Origin: Dermacentor variabilis
Lineage: Eukaryota; Arthropoda; Arachnida; Ixodida; Ixodidae
Reading direction: 5' to 3'
Length of the DNA: 64,000 nt
Assembly: GCF_050947875.1 (NCBI RefSeq)
Contig: NC_134570.1
Span: 208,783,750 to 208,847,749 of the forward strand
Shown in pieces: positions 10,731 to 22,182 of the stretch. Below the pieces are notes generated by a model. That model saw only the letters and a program-made list of their open reading frames with translations. It ran no database searches and was not told the DNA's origin. Each line of letters opens with the position of its first letter. Positions within the stretch are counted from its first letter, which is position 1. Made by a program: the position numbers and the translations under genes.

Positions 10731-11821
10731 TTTGGGTTGTGTGTATGAGAGCGGGACTATGTATCTTCGCGAAAGAACAAATTTGATGCAAAATATAATG
10801 CTCGTACAGGCTGTACTCTTCCTTGGCACCGTTTGGTGTAGAATATATAGGTAAGGAAATTAAAATTCCGAGTGCCATTGTCATTGTCGTTTTGTCATTG
10901 TCCTCTAGTCGCGGTCACAGACAGTTGTTCGGTTGGTGCACAGACGAACTGCAGCAGTTCAGCACAAAGGTGGCGACGCATGGAAAATAGAGGAACAGTA
11001 GTTGCCACAGCAAGTGAACTTCAGCAAAACAGAAAAAAACGGGCGGCTGTAATTCAGTTGTAAGTCGTGTGTGCTTCCTCCTACTCGTGCTTCGTTTTCT
11101 TTTGCTTTCTTTCTTTTTATTTTTTGTTTTATTTTGCTCACACGTAAATACGGTCACAGTAAATGACTTGGAAGTGAGGCGCAGTTATCGGCCGACACGC
11201 AAACGAGAGTACCCGCGTTCGGTTCCAACGCGTGCGACTTTGCTCCTATCTTGCATGCACGACGACGGTTCTCGTTGTCATGCCAACGCCTAGCCACGCC
11301 AACGGCGGCTTCTCTGCGCAAGCCATACTATTGCGGGGAAGCCAGCCGTCGAGCAAAGAAAAGGTACGCACGCCCGGACATATTTCGACGCGACTCAGCA
11401 GTGCTGTATTGCGAAAAAAAAAAAAACTACCAGTCTGCAATCACGTACTTAATTTGTCCAGCCTACATCGCGTACATTTTTTTTCTTCATTTACTCGTGC
11501 TCGCTGCTGATGTAATTATCTTAAACTCTAAATGAAGTTTACTACAGATAAGAATGTGGGTAAAAATACGAAAAAGGACAAAGGAATGTATCAAAACAAA
11601 GTTGCAGGTCATGGTGATCACGGCAGTACGCAATCACATCATACTGCTGTTTTCGAGCCGTATGGTGAAACCACACTACCGGATTATAGGGCTTGCGTGT
11701 GGGAACGTGGATATTTCTGGACTGTTACGTTCAAGTAGTTGCAAAAAAAAAAAGAAAAAATAAGGGAAATTGTTCTGGCAGCACCGCAAGTAGTGTCAAC
11801 CAACGCGTAGGCTTATCTTAC
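10731..11821. other. Intron-like stretch downstream of the Kelch exon
   Basis: There are only low-complexity tracts (A runs at 11404-11417 and 11742-11760, T-rich 11085-11135) and short overlapping frames. On the minus strand it lies downstream of the Kelch exon, so part is probably intron. No second Kelch exon is visible. Confidence 0.4.
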
Positions 11822-11941
11822 CAGTAAGTCCCCCTATAACGTAGATATGGCCTTCGAGAACGGCAGCGCCAAAGTTGACGTTCAATGACAGTCTACCGGG
11901 GAGATCGGAGACTCGAGCTCTCCTGATGTCCAGCAACGTAA
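11822..11941 (-). CDS. Internal exon of a Kelch-repeat protein gene
   Basis: A 120 bp exon on the minus strand is bounded by a strong acceptor (pyrimidine tract, then TTTTTCCAG) and a donor (CTG|GTAAGAT). Both introns are phase 1, so it encodes exactly 40 codons and could be skipped without changing frame. The peptide ends with FGAAVLEGHIYVIGGLTG, the first half of a Kelch beta-propeller blade with its diagnostic Gly-Gly pair after an aromatic and hydrophobic run. Kelch-like proteins often act as substrate adaptors for cullin-3 ubiquitin ligases or bind actin; which applies here cannot be told from one blade. I found no BTB or further Kelch exons nearby, so it may be one exon of a gene with long introns, or an isolated remnant. 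Confidence 0.6.
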
Positions 11942-12724
11942 CTGGAAAAACAGAGAAGCAAAAGTCGGAAGAACGAGTCAGAAGGCGTGGCACGCCTGCA
12001 GCGACTATGCGCGAAGGCTGGTATCTTCGATCGAGCTCGTGCCGAATTCTTTTGTTTTCGATAAGACGAAGACATGAACAAAGATTTAATCATGCCATAG
12101 TAATCAAGCCGACACTCGTATACCGTGAGAGCAGGAATTGATAAGTCATTTCCGGCCAAATTAGTAAAATATAACAAATTATTATTTTCATACATTTAGT
12201 TTTTGATTTACATAATACTGCCAGTTGCCTTATGGCACCCAGAGCCGGGCGGGGTTACAATACATTGCAGCAAAACTAAGAATGAGGCAACTGACAATAC
12301 GCGCGAATAAAAGTACTCTTTAGTGGGTCTTTGCATCAACCCAACAGCACGTAACCCGTAACATGTATTAGAGTTTACTAGGTAGGGGGAGTGGGTCCAG
12401 CGCGGGCTCCACAACCAAGCGTCTTTTATTCAAATGTTGGTGGCGCCACCGTCGCATTCACCAAAATGAGCGGCTCCGCGCACCGGCCGGACGCGTGTCG
12501 CGTCGGAGACTACCGCAGCTGCATGGAGCATGGACAGGCGTTTCACTCTGCGGTAGCTAGTTTTGTTCCTCGCTAGCGGAAACAGTGATTGCATTCCGCG
12601 CTGACGTGTCGTATTGAAAGTGGAGAAAGAGCGACGGAAATAGCGCAAGCGAAGCAACAACGATGGCGCGTGGAGCAGACGACAGCAACTTGGCCCCCGC
12701 GAGCTCACCGCAGCCAATGGGCGC
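11942..12724. other. Stretch without a recognisable gene
   Basis: This lies upstream of the Kelch exon on the minus strand and is probably its intron. No exon, RNA gene or clear repeat boundary is seen. The GC content rises toward 12400-12720. Confidence 0.4.
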
Positions 12725-12890
12725 AGCCGAAACAGTCGTAGCTTCAACCTGAACATCGCCCCCGAGTGCTCCGTGATCACTGCGCATGCGTGAGCTGAGA
12801 GAAGGTGAGAAAGGAGAACAACTCTTTTTCGCAGGATGTGACGTCACATTGTTGCTTGTTTTTACTTTTTTGAAAGAGCTACTCTCGAAC
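12725..12890 (+). repeat. Dispersed repeat with a CRE palindrome, copy A
   Basis: This stretch matches 31668-31830 in inverted orientation. The shared words in order are CTGAACATCGCCCCCGAG, GCGCATGCGT, GCTGAGAGAAGGTGAGAAAG, TGACGTCA (12839-12846) and CTCTCGAAC (12882-12890). The full-consensus CRE/ATF palindrome TGACGTCA is kept in both copies despite divergence around it, and the alternating GCGCATGCGT block is also kept. This may be a MITE or a duplicated promoter-like segment. No ORF is shared. Confidence 0.65.
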
Positions 12891-13761
12891 GTAGATTAGC
12901 CATTGCCGTCGTGTCGGCTGCAAGACGTTCTGCGCGCGCTTGGCGTGCTGTTGTGCGTGTCGAAAGCGTATAACGTGCGCGATATTCGTGCGAGCGCAGT
13001 TTGACTTGAGCAATCGTGGGCTTGGACTCCGTGACATTTGCTTTCGTCATATGCGAGTTAGGGGCTTGCCGACAGGTAAACCGCCGCTGTACTTAGGTGA
13101 ATACCTTGTTTTTTGTGGTCCTGAAATAAATAGCGCGTCGCTGCGATGGTGACTTCAATCGAGTGCGGTAATTGCTGCGCATTACGGGCGATTTAATTGC
13201 ACAATACGTGCTGCATTATCGGTGTAGATAGAGAAACCTTATCCTATGAGCCTTACTTCTGTCAGTCAATCGGTTACATGTTTCGCTCTTATCCAGTGCA
13301 CATTGCTTGATATCCACTAACGATCTGCTTCAAATATCGACGAAGTGTCTATTCATCGTGCAGATGTTTCTTTTTTTTATTCACACAAGTAGCGATGGGC
13401 AGTAGCGTTACGGCCGTGAGTTTTCCTTTCGAGCAAACCTTTTCAAATTGAAGTTTTCGCTCATGTTCGCGAGATAGCAAATTTAAGTGTTACACCCGCT
13501 GCTGTATTTTTCGATTCCATGTGACCTAGATTTAAGCTGCCTCAGGTTGTATTAACGCGCGCAGAGGCTTTTCGAAAAATAGTTGTCACCTGAGAAATCA
13601 ATGCAGTGTGCCAGTTCTTTTGGAATGGTGCTATTTGTGAAATTGATCATATTTCCCCTAGTCATGCTCAACTACTTACTGGTCAGATGCTTGAACTTCC
13701 GAAGAAGTATTTGTAAAGTTTCCCTTCCAACTCAGCGTTGTAACCGACGCTTCTCGGAAGT
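12891..13761. other. Stretch without a recognisable gene
   Basis: The sequence moves from a CpG-rich part near the dispersed repeat into AT-rich DNA. The frame at 13583-13765 (60 codons) lies directly before the RNase H-like fragment and may be part of the same LINE, but shows no motif. Confidence 0.35.
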
Positions 13762-14013
13762 ATGAGTGGTAGTTGCCCCTGCAACACTGCCATGAGTTCA
13801 AGTTCAAATTGTGCCCACCGACTGTCTATCCGTGTGCCACTAGAAAACAAAGAACGCATTTCTCAATTGTCGCAACATTTCTTTTTCATTCCATCTTCAA
13901 GAAATTTGTTTACTTCTTTTCCTGGTCATTGTGGACTTGCACACATTGAAGTTTTGGATAGTTTGGCAAAAGCATTGCATAGTGGGCCTGTAGCGAGTTC
14001 TTTTTGTATTTAG
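13762..14013 (+). pseudogene. LINE RNase H-like fragment
   Basis: The 83-codon frame contains FPGHCGLAHIEVLDSLAKAL. It resembles the C-terminal RNase H block found in I-like and Jockey-like LINEs, where a W-x-PGHxGxxxNExAD-x-LAK pattern carries the last catalytic Asp. Here the usual Asn is Ile (HIEVLD), and the upstream catalytic residues cannot be placed. It is therefore a small decayed fragment of a plus-strand element. Confidence 0.5.
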
Positions 14014-15575
14014 CGCATTGCCCTTCTGACTGGACAAATTAAGTAACTGCATTACAAATATTTCACTTCCTTGGAATGTCTGTTCCATGTGCCTCATAAC
14101 AGTACACGGTTGAATTTGGTACATATATATGCACCTTCATATGACCAAGTGTAGGTTTGTATTGCAATGGAAATAAGAACATGAGTGCTTCAATTGTCTT
14201 CATCACTTTGCTGATGCCTTCAATGTGTGAAAATGGCTTGTAACAATATTGCTGCGTTTCATGTGAGGATATGGAATAGAATAACTTTCTTCTTTTATGC
14301 TGAAGGTATTCACTCCTTTTGCCTGTTGGGCTTCAAATCTTGTAGAAAATGGTGTGAGCAGCCTGGGGTGTGCCTGAAGAGCAATGCTAGTTTGTGCATG
14401 ATCATATTGTTGCTGCTGGGAAGATGACATCTTAGGCACATTTTTTTCATACAATTAACACAAATGTTTCCATCTTTCCCCTTGTGGCTCAATCGTAGTA
14501 GACCTGTTCGCTTTTCAGTTACTTTGTTGTTTATTTTTGTTACATATCAGTATTATGTACTATCAAGTTAGTGGGAATATAAAGCTACTTGATGTTGTAT
14601 TCATGGGGAATCCTAGCCGATCCCTCGTCATGGGTATGTGCCATATGTCACAGGCAACAGTCATTCTAGTCTCTCTTCTTGTGGTAAAAGTATCCCAAAG
14701 CCTATTTTGTATGCTTGCAGATGAGTTGAGATACACAAATCAATGCCACCTCACAAAGCATCTAATACGGCAATCAGCCAGCCACCTCCGCAGATGGAGA
14801 ATTCTGCAGTTTCCAATCATACTGTTTCTGTTGTCCTTGGCAGAGATGTTGATTGTACACAGAGGGAATATATTGTAGGACAATAAAAATAACTTGTCAT
14901 GACAAGGGCAATATATGGTAGAAATTATAGTAGACTATGACCAGCGTTAGCGCAAGCCCTGCGGTATCTAAAAAATGAGTAAAGTGCTGGTTTTCATATG
15001 CTATAGCTGCTGTGTGCATTAAGCTCAAAACTCCCTTCTTGGCAACATAAACCAGGAATGCCCACTCCAAACACTCTTGCACATGCACTTTGATAGCATC
15101 TGCTTTGATCTACCTAATTGCATATCAGTAAAGATGGGTCTAGTTCACTAAAGACTGACAATGCTGCATTCGTATGGAACCAAACTGTTCTCGAAAAGTT
15201 CTTGAAACCAGTCAAGCAGGTTGTTGAGAACTTTTAATCTGGCAAAATGACAAAATGAAAGTTATTTGAAATAAGTGATGCAATGCTAATGAGGTTTGGC
15301 CATGCATTTCAATGTGCTTGGCCTTCATCATCTCTAATCATAGTGAACCTGCCAAATTGGCAAGGATCTTGAATGAATTCTTCACTAAGCCCAACTATTT
15401 TGTTGCTGCCATATATTGTCTCTATAGGAAGAGTGCACAACAAAAATCTTGTGGCTTCCTGTTATCATAACACCCTATAACTTCCTTAGATGTAGGGCCA
15501 TTTGATATTCACCAATAAATACTTACACAGGATTTAGATGATGCCTTTAAAGATGTGTCCCTCATGCTTACATGT
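14014..15575. other. AT-rich stretch without a recognisable gene
   Basis: The longest frame (14537-14878, plus, 113 codons) is hydrophobic, with no recognisable domain and a composition expected from translated AT-rich DNA. I see no splice-bounded exon. Confidence 0.4.
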
Positions 15576-15900
15576 AAAGGAGCACTGACATTAAACTTTT
15601 GGACTGAATTTTTTTATATTAATCTGGTTCCAAATGGCAGCTTTTATGATCACACCATGCCACTGAAAGCTGCATGTGCTTTGAGCGATTCTTAATGTGT
15701 GCTAAAACTTGCTTCACCAAATCAATTTTCTTATGACTCTTCTCAAACATCTAAATTAAGATTAATTTAATTCTAGTGTTCTATAAGTCACAACCACGAT
15801 ACGATTACGAGGCATGCCATAGTTGCGGACCCCGGCTTAACTTTAATCGCCTGAGGTGTTTAACATGCACCCACTCCCCGGTGTGCACCAAGACAGAAAG
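15576..15900. repeat. Dispersed arthropod-type repeat pieces
   Basis: The left part starts TAAAGGAGCACTGACATTAA, close to the TTAAAGGG(A/T)AC-type ends at 45405 and (inverted) at 32065. The right part (about 15815-15900) contains ACTTTAATCGCCTGAGGTGT followed by TTAACATGCACCC, a motif I recall as a frequent repeat in arthropod genomes. It probably represents two decayed short elements. No coding capacity is seen. Confidence 0.4.
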
Positions 15901-17353
15901 GAAAGACCAATGTTGTGCTGCATAGTGGTCCTAACATGCTCAGTTTTCAATGACCTAATAATGGCATGGCTTACTCATGAACAACTGCAGCATGCATCAT
16001 TTGTTTGTGACCTACCATGCAATGTTGTCACCAGATTATGGGGCCACACTGCCTTTGGCACATGTTTAAATGTTGGCGTTAAGGATATATTTGTTGCACA
16101 TAGAAGGAATTCGACGTTTTGTAGTGTAGTTAACTGAATGACAGCTATACACGCATAAGAAAAAAATTGTGCCAGGACTGCTTAAACTCTGCAGTGTTTG
16201 AGTTTGACCAATTCTTGCGATTTTGTACATTTCGGATGACTGAAGGTCATTCATTACAGTTATACCAGCTTTTGTACTTTTTAGACATGCTGTTTGCCCC
16301 GGTTTTATACAGTGATCATAGATAGCCACACCACACGATGTCGGTAGAAGAATTCAGAATTTTAGTAAAATGGGGTTGCTCCATGTTGAGGTGCACCAGC
16401 ATGTCATAGTAAATAGAAGCCAGAAGCAGCAGCATTTTAAGGTATTGTGCCGCACCATGTAAAGTCAAATTATTGTGCCCCCCTCCACTCTCGCTGGCAA
16501 AACCTGCTGGTGCAGCATTGCGAGCAAGCTTTCGAGGTACGCTGCGCTCTTTCCAAAACAGCGTCCGAGGCAGCCATCTATTTTGCCTACAGGACGAAAA
16601 GTCCCTGGCCAGGAGTGCATCGAACATACGGAAATAGCTTTCAATTGTGCTGCTGAACTTCTAGAGATTTATAGTTTTGACCTGAGGTTGCAGAACACAG
16701 CAATGCTATAGCAAGCAGTGTGGTGAAAGCTGTTTCACGGCTCTACCACGGCATAGCCAGCATTGCATGCATATACTATGCACAAGCATGAGGTTTTAGC
16801 AGCAATACTTAACAGTAAATTGTATTTGTACAACTTCACTCTGTCTTTAACACTGCCAGGCTTTAAAATACATGAGAAGAGGTCACTGTCTTTCATTTGA
16901 TGTGTTTATACAAAAAAAGTGTGTGCATGGAAGGGGTTAAGGCTCCTTTGTCAAGCCAAAATGCTTCCTGGCATGATAAAGTGAAGCCTTGTGCATTTCA
17001 GTCTGCAGTTGCTCACTGCACTTTCAAAAGTGCAATCAGAACAAAGAGCACAGGAAAACACACAAGCAATGGTTCAGCAATTTATTTGAAACAAATGCAA
17101 CTTTGTTTTACAAAAAGACCACATTCCAAAAAGCAACCACATGCTATGCAGACAATACAGCCAACTTATGTTAATTGTACAGATGTTAACATGCCCTGCC
17201 TTTATATGTGGGAACGTTTCAAGTCTCAAAGTGTGCCCCTACTTTGTAGCTTGTCCTTGGAACAATGATTCAAACAAATGCTAAATTTAGCACCATTGCC
17301 ACACTGATAGAAGAAAACTACAAATTAAATCTTGGAGAACAGAAAAAAGGGTA
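15901..17353. other. Stretch without a recognisable gene
   Basis: The longest frame is 123 codons on plus (16897-17268), without motif, with many Cys/Lys/Thr from AT-rich DNA and no splice context. The minus frame 16316-16627 also has no motif. I see nothing to support a gene. Confidence 0.4.
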
Positions 17354-18052
17354 TAGTAAACTTCCAATAATCTGACTCCGGTTAATTTAATTTTTTCAGT
17401 TAATTCGAACCTGGCCAACGCCCATGCATTTCTATGGGATTAAACATTAATCATTTCGATCCTAAAACTGGCATTCGCCGGATAATTCGAACTTGACCAG
17501 ACCCCAATAATGACCCCTTTTAGTGGCAGCGCATGTCTCAGTAGAGCTTAGGGGACAGTGAATGCATTAAAGAAATGCCATCTCTCTGAAATGCCTATTT
17601 TTGACCCACCCGAGAAAGATTTTCAAGCAGTAACGGTAGCTGACAATGTCCGGTTGTGGTACTTACCTGATTCTAACGAACACTTTTTGTTTTCGAAGGA
17701 CATTGAGACGAAAATTGCCTAGCTGTGCAATCGATTGCGAAACTAAAACCGTGGTTGTAGCATTCATATGCTTTACCACATATCATGGCTGTAATACAGC
17801 GAAGCTGGCTTTAGAAAATCAGCTGCCGTTCTAAAAAATGACGTACGCGTAGGTTTCTACTTTGGTGTGGAGTTAAGTCATTTCTACTTTAGTTTTATAC
17901 TGTGGACAAATAGAAATTTGATGCACATTCGTTTCAGAGGCGTGTTACTCAAGCACATATTGCCAAATGAATCAACGGTGCTTCAGCAGGTTTTTGCATC
18001 TTAATTCGACCCGTCAGTCTCGTGAGGGTAGAATTAATGGAAGTTGATTGTA
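17354..18052. mobile_element. Tigger-like MITE, about 0.7 kb
   Basis: The left end reads GTAAACTTCCAATAATCTGA and the right end, reverse-complemented, reads ATCAACTTCCATTAATTC, matching at most positions; both abut TA. The flanking internal words AATTCGAACCTGGCC and AATTCGACC are typical of Tigger/pogo terminal regions, where repeated AATTCGAA words are common. No transposase is recognisable. A similar style of end is at 45530-45720. Confidence 0.5.
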
Positions 18053-18149
18053 TAAATTGTGTGATGAAGCACCAAGAAAGTTACCTTGCTCAGGTAGTGA
18101 AAAAGCATGGAAAAAGTGCTTCACACAACATCCACTGATGTTCTGTTGC

Positions 18150-18245
18150 AGATGCAAAAGCTGCCTCCTTTATCTGGAACAGAATAAATTCCTTTCGAAG
18201 GCAAAATAAAAAACAGAAAGAGAAGTCATCAACGCATTCCACATC
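18150..18245 (-). repeat. Decayed copy of the candidate exon border at 22460-22555
   Basis: About 95 bases match 22460-22555 in the same orientation (shared words AGAATAAATTCCTTTCGAAG, ACAGAAAGAGAAGTCATCAA and GCATTCCACATC). On the minus strand the other copy has a good splice acceptor (TTCTTCAG). Here the equivalent site reads TTTTTTAT, so the AG is lost. It therefore looks like a dead duplicate. Confidence 0.6.
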
Positions 18246-18760
18246 CATCTTATTCAGCCTTTACAGTGTTGCTACATCACCATTTGCTTAGCCTCCTATG
18301 CCAAAAAAAATTGTCGAAAATAAAATGACCTGATTCCCATGTTTTTCACCATCCAAGCAGTGTTTACTGCCAATTATTACTGCTTTCTGTAACCTCACCT
18401 GTAAATACTGTATTTTAACCTGTATGTTAACACTGAGCTATACGATAAGCTTAGTGAAAGTTAAAAAAGAATACTGGATGTTCATTTCTGTTTTTTTAGA
18501 TATAAGAAGGGGTGCTTAAAAGGGAGCCACATTTGCAAAATGCTTGAATAAACAGCAACTACCCCGGTCATGCGTTAATTGTAGCCATGCTGTCCCTGCA
18601 AACTTCTTAATCTCATCCGCCCACCTAACTTTCTTCCGCCCCTGCTACGCTTCCCCTCTCTTGGAATCCAGTCCATAACCCTTAATGACCATCGGTTATC
18701 TTCCCTCCTCATTACATGCCCTGCCCATGCCCATTTTTCTTGATTTCAAGTAAGATATCA

Positions 18761-19546
18761 TTAACTCGCATTTGTTCCCTCACCCCAATCTGCTCTCATC
18801 TTATCCCCTAACGTTACACCCATCATTCTTCTTTCCATAGCTCGATGTGTCGTCCTCAGTTTAAGTAGAACCCTTTTTGTAAGCCTCCAGGTTTCTGCCC
18901 CGTAGGTGAGTACTGGTAAGACACACCAGTTATACACTTTTCTCTTCAGGGATAATGGCAACCTGCTGTTCATGATCTGAGAATGCCTGCCAAACGCACC
19001 CCAGCCCATTCTTATCCTTCTGATTATTTCGGTCTCATGATCCGGACTCGCGGTCACTGCCTGCCCTAAGTAGATGTATTCCCTTACCACTTCCAGTGCC
19101 TCGCTACCTATCGTAAACTGCTGTTCTCTTCCGAGACTGTTAAAAATTACTTTAGTTTTCTGCAGATTAATTTTCAGACCTACCATTCTGCTTTGCCTCT
19201 CCAGGTCAGTGAGCATGCATTGCAATTGGTCCCCTGAGTTACTAAGCAAGACAATATCATCAGCGAATCGCAAGTAACTAAGGTATTCTCCATTAACTCT
19301 TATCCCCAATTCTTCCCAATCCAGGTCTCTAAATACCTCCTGTAAACATGCTGTGAATAGCATAGGAGAGATTGTATCTCCCTGCCTGACGCCTTTCTTT
19401 ATTGGGATTTTGTTGCTTTCTTTATGGAGGACTACGGTGGCTGTGGAGCCGCTGTAGATATCTTTTAGTATTTTTACATATGGCTCATCTACACCCCAAT
19501 TCCATAATGCCTGCATGACTGCTGAGGTTTTGACTGAATCAAACAC
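18761..19546 (-). pseudogene. RTE reverse transcriptase, C-terminal two thirds
   Basis: 261 codons starting within the RT palm. KKGVRQGDTISPMLF is the conserved RQGxxxSPxLF block, YLRFADDIVLLSNS carries the catalytic Asp pair, and GLKINLQKTKVIF and YIYLGQAV follow. The thumb (YNWCVLPVLTYGAETW) and the C-terminal RTHRAMERRMMGVTL are also seen. The fingers and the first catalytic Asp block are partly lost to the internal deletion. The protein would copy the element's RNA if intact. Confidence 0.88.
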
Positions 19547-19556
19547 TTTCTTGTAA

Positions 19557-20750
19557 TCAATGAAAGCTATGTATAAGGGGTGGCATTAAAATTAGATCTT
19601 TTGTCTCCTGCGATAGCTTACTGGTATCCTGTCTTACGAAGTTACAACCGACTTCTACTGCACACTCCTTAATGATGCCCATAAGATTTTCGTTCATTGC
19701 TTCAACACTAAGGCTCTCTTCCCGAGTTAAATCCCTATACCTCTTCTGTAGCTTGATGCGAAATTCCTCTATTTTCCCTCTTACCGCTAACTCATTGATC
19801 GGCTTCTTATGTACCAGTTTTTTCCATTCCCTCCTCAAGTCTAGGCTAATTCGAGATCTTACCATCCTATGGTGACTGCAGTGCACCTCGCCGAGCACGT
19901 ACACATCTTGTATGATGCCAGGGTTAGCACAGGGTATGAGGTCTATTTCATTTTTAGTCTCGCCATTAGGGCTCCTCCACGTCCACTTTCGGTCATCCCG
20001 CTTGCGGAAGAAGGTATTCATTGTCCACAAATTATTCCGTTCTGCAAACTCTACTAATAACTCTCCCCTACTATTCCTAGAACCTTTGCCATATTCCCCC
20101 ACTGACTTTTCTCCAGCCTGCTTCTTGCCTACCCTGGCATTGAAGTCGCCCATCAGTATAGTGTATTTCGTTTTGACTTCACCTATCGCCAATTCCACGT
20201 CTTCATAGAAGCTTTCGACTTCCTGGTTATCATGACTAGATGTAGGGGCGTAGACCTGTATGACCTTCAATTTGTACCTCTTATTAAGTTTCACAGCAAG
20301 ACCTGCCACCCGCTCGTTAATGCTATACAATTCCTGTATGTTACCAGCTATATCCTTATTAAACAGGAATCCGACTCCTAGTCCTTGTCTCTCCGCTAAG
20401 CCCTGGTGGCACAGCATGTACCCGCTTTTTAGCACTGTATATGCTTCATTTGTCCTCCCAACCTCACTGAGCTCTATTATATCCCATTTAATGCCCGCTA
20501 ATTCCTCCAATAGCACTGTTAGACTCTCCTCACTAGAAAACGTTCTAGCATTAAACATTGCCAGGTTCAGATTCCAATGGCGGCCTGTCCAGATCCAGAG
20601 ACTCTTAGCACGCTCTGCTGCATCACAGGTCTGACCGCTGCAATGGTCAGTTGCTTTGTAGCTGCTGGGGACTATTGTTCTATTCATATAGAAGGTTGTG
20701 GCCAAGTACTGCACCAAGATGGGCAATCCTGCTCTGGTGAGGGAGTGCAT
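19557..20750 (-). pseudogene. RTE endonuclease domain (EEP family)
   Basis: 397 codons. The N-terminal 70 or so residues are leader-like. The endonuclease/exonuclease/phosphatase fold follows: NLAMFNARTFSSEESL (where AxFNxRT is the RTE form of the first block), DIIELSEVGRTNE, KVIQVYAPTSSHDNQ, the catalytic ILMGDFNARVGKKQ, and CSHHRMVRSRI with the terminal catalytic His. This enzyme nicks the genomic target for target-primed reverse transcription. The usual Glu of the QET block is seen as ELSEV. It stops just after the deletion point. Confidence 0.88.
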
Positions 20751-20842
20751 TACCGGTTCTGGTCACCGGGGTGAGGCCACCAGGCCTGTTTATACAGCTG
20801 TATCAACATGTGGATTTTTTTATCCACCAGTGGAAAATTGCA

Positions 20843-20911
20843 TGGCACCGGGATTTGAACCACACTCCTTTTGCACGTGAGGCAGATGCTCTACCTCTAC
20901 GCTATCGCATC
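20843..20911 (-). repeat. tRNA-Val-like SINE head with Pol III A and B boxes
   Basis: On the minus strand the sequence folds like a tRNA. The A box is TAGCGTAGAGGTAGAGCA (about 20887-20905) and the B box is GGTTCAAATCC (20851-20861). A loop with CTGCCTCACGTGCAAAAGG resembles the anticodon arm of tRNA-Val(CAC). It is not a plausible functional tRNA because the acceptor ends do not pair. It sits directly upstream of the RTE 5' end in the same orientation, so it may be a tRNA-derived SINE next to, or sharing sequence with, its RTE partner. Tick SINEs of this type are known (Ruka); the family assignment here is a guess. Confidence 0.6.
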
Positions 20912-21507
20912 AGGGCGCATGTAGTAAGTAATTATACAGAAAGCGTTTCATTTACTGTAATTGGAGGTTTGGAGTAGATTAGTTCGACCACTCAAGGAGT
21001 GGGAATGGTTCAACTGTCAGAACTCCGACAAAAGGACTGGAATCACATAAACCACAACTCTGAAGGAATGAAGTGGTAATAGAATGGAGCGCCCCCACTC
21101 TGCAATTCTGCACCATGCCAATATATCCTGTTCTTGGGCAATGCCAGTGCAGCTCTAGAACCACAAAGACGACTAAACTACCAGGGCGAAACACATCGAA
21201 GGCCCGTGCTGCATGAGCACGTGCTGCCAACGAGCAATCCTGCACAACACACACACACATGCAGTGCACAGACTGGTACCCTACGTAGGGGCTAGGACTC
21301 GCGAAAACTATAGTGTTCTCCACAAATGTTACGAGTACCAGGCCGCCGAACTCTTTGCCCTGTGCACGTTGCTGTCTATCTTCATGAGCCTAGATCCTGA
21401 TGCAACCACTGGTGTCACGCTGCTATTTTCAAAGGCCACCACTAGGTGAAGCGCCAGGGACCGCCCAGGCCAGGGGACATCGGCTTGGTCCGATACACAA
21501 ACGACAG
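20912..21507. other. Stretch without a recognisable gene
   Basis: There are only short frames; the longest (20979-21323, minus, 114 codons) has no motif. A short CA repeat lies near 21246-21260. Probably intergenic or intronic. Confidence 0.4.
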
Positions 21508-21665
21508 TAAACTTCGAATTGACAGGACTACGAATTGGATTAGTAAATTCTTAACTAACCGGTACCAATTTGTAACTACTAATTACCTTTCTTCTCTGCG
21601 ATCGCTAGTAAGATCTGGTGTGCCACAAAGCTCTGTATTGGGACCAATTTTATTCCACCACAAAC
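21508..21665 (+). pseudogene. Small LINE reverse transcriptase scrap
   Basis: The plus frame reads IDRTTNWISKFLTNRYQFVT followed by VRSGVPQSSVLGPILF. This is the CR1/Jockey-type RT segment ending in the GVPQGSVLGPLLF block (the Gly is Ser here). It is truncated at both ends and lacks the FADD block. Confidence 0.7.
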
Positions 21666-22182
21666 ATGGCTCCACACAATAGTTTTGTTTGAAAACATAT
21701 GTGAGTGCATATGCTTGTATTGGACAGCGAGAATAATTAAGAGTCAGTAAGCAATGTCAAATACATGCAATCTGGCTTACAAAACAAAAGGAACTGGTCA
21801 CTATTTAGTAATAGTTTTCCGTTAAACAACTTCACCCTTGAAAAGTTCCTCATTCTACAAAGGTTTATATAGTGAAATATAGAAATATTTGGATGCATTT
21901 GAGTTATCACCTGGCCCAAGGAACTTCTAGTGGCAGCCTGTCTCGATCTCGCAATTCCTGGCACTGCCCAATATACAGCATGCCTGACTGCTGCAGTGGT
22001 CAAGTGCTCTGTAGCTGTAGGAAACCGAGGGATAAGAGTTGATTGCACAATTTATGGCATTTCCTAATTTTTAACTTAGTACCATCTCTATACTATGTCG
22101 ACACTATGCCACTAGACCATTGCTCTGCTGCAGTCATCATAATATTAATTACTCATCGTATACACAAGCTATACAACTGTTT
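21666..22182. other. Stretch without a recognisable gene
   Basis: AT-rich, with no motif-bearing frame. Confidence 0.4.

Larger units (their letters stand above)
18555..20750 (-). mobile_element. RTE-type LINE, internally deleted
   Basis: On the minus strand an endonuclease domain is followed by a reverse transcriptase, the RTE/BovB-type layout. The two parts meet abruptly near 19560-19590: after ETKDLI the sequence jumps to AFIDYKKVFDSVKTS in another frame, so the linker and RT fingers (roughly 200 codons in intact relatives, from memory) are missing. C-terminal coding continues below the last long frame (RWADEIKKFAGTAWLQ near 18600) and ends around 18555. The element is dead but well preserved on both sides of the deletion. 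Confidence 0.88.

Noticed and set aside
14537..14878. 113-codon hydrophobic plus frame, possible membrane protein
   Set aside because: Hydrophobicity follows from T-rich DNA; there is no start context, no domain and no neighbouring exon.
16897..17268. 123-codon plus frame
   Set aside because: AT-rich chance frame, no motif and no regulatory or splice context.
20843..20911. Functional tRNA-Val gene
   Set aside because: The acceptor stem ends do not pair and the sequence continues as repeat; it is better read as a SINE head.
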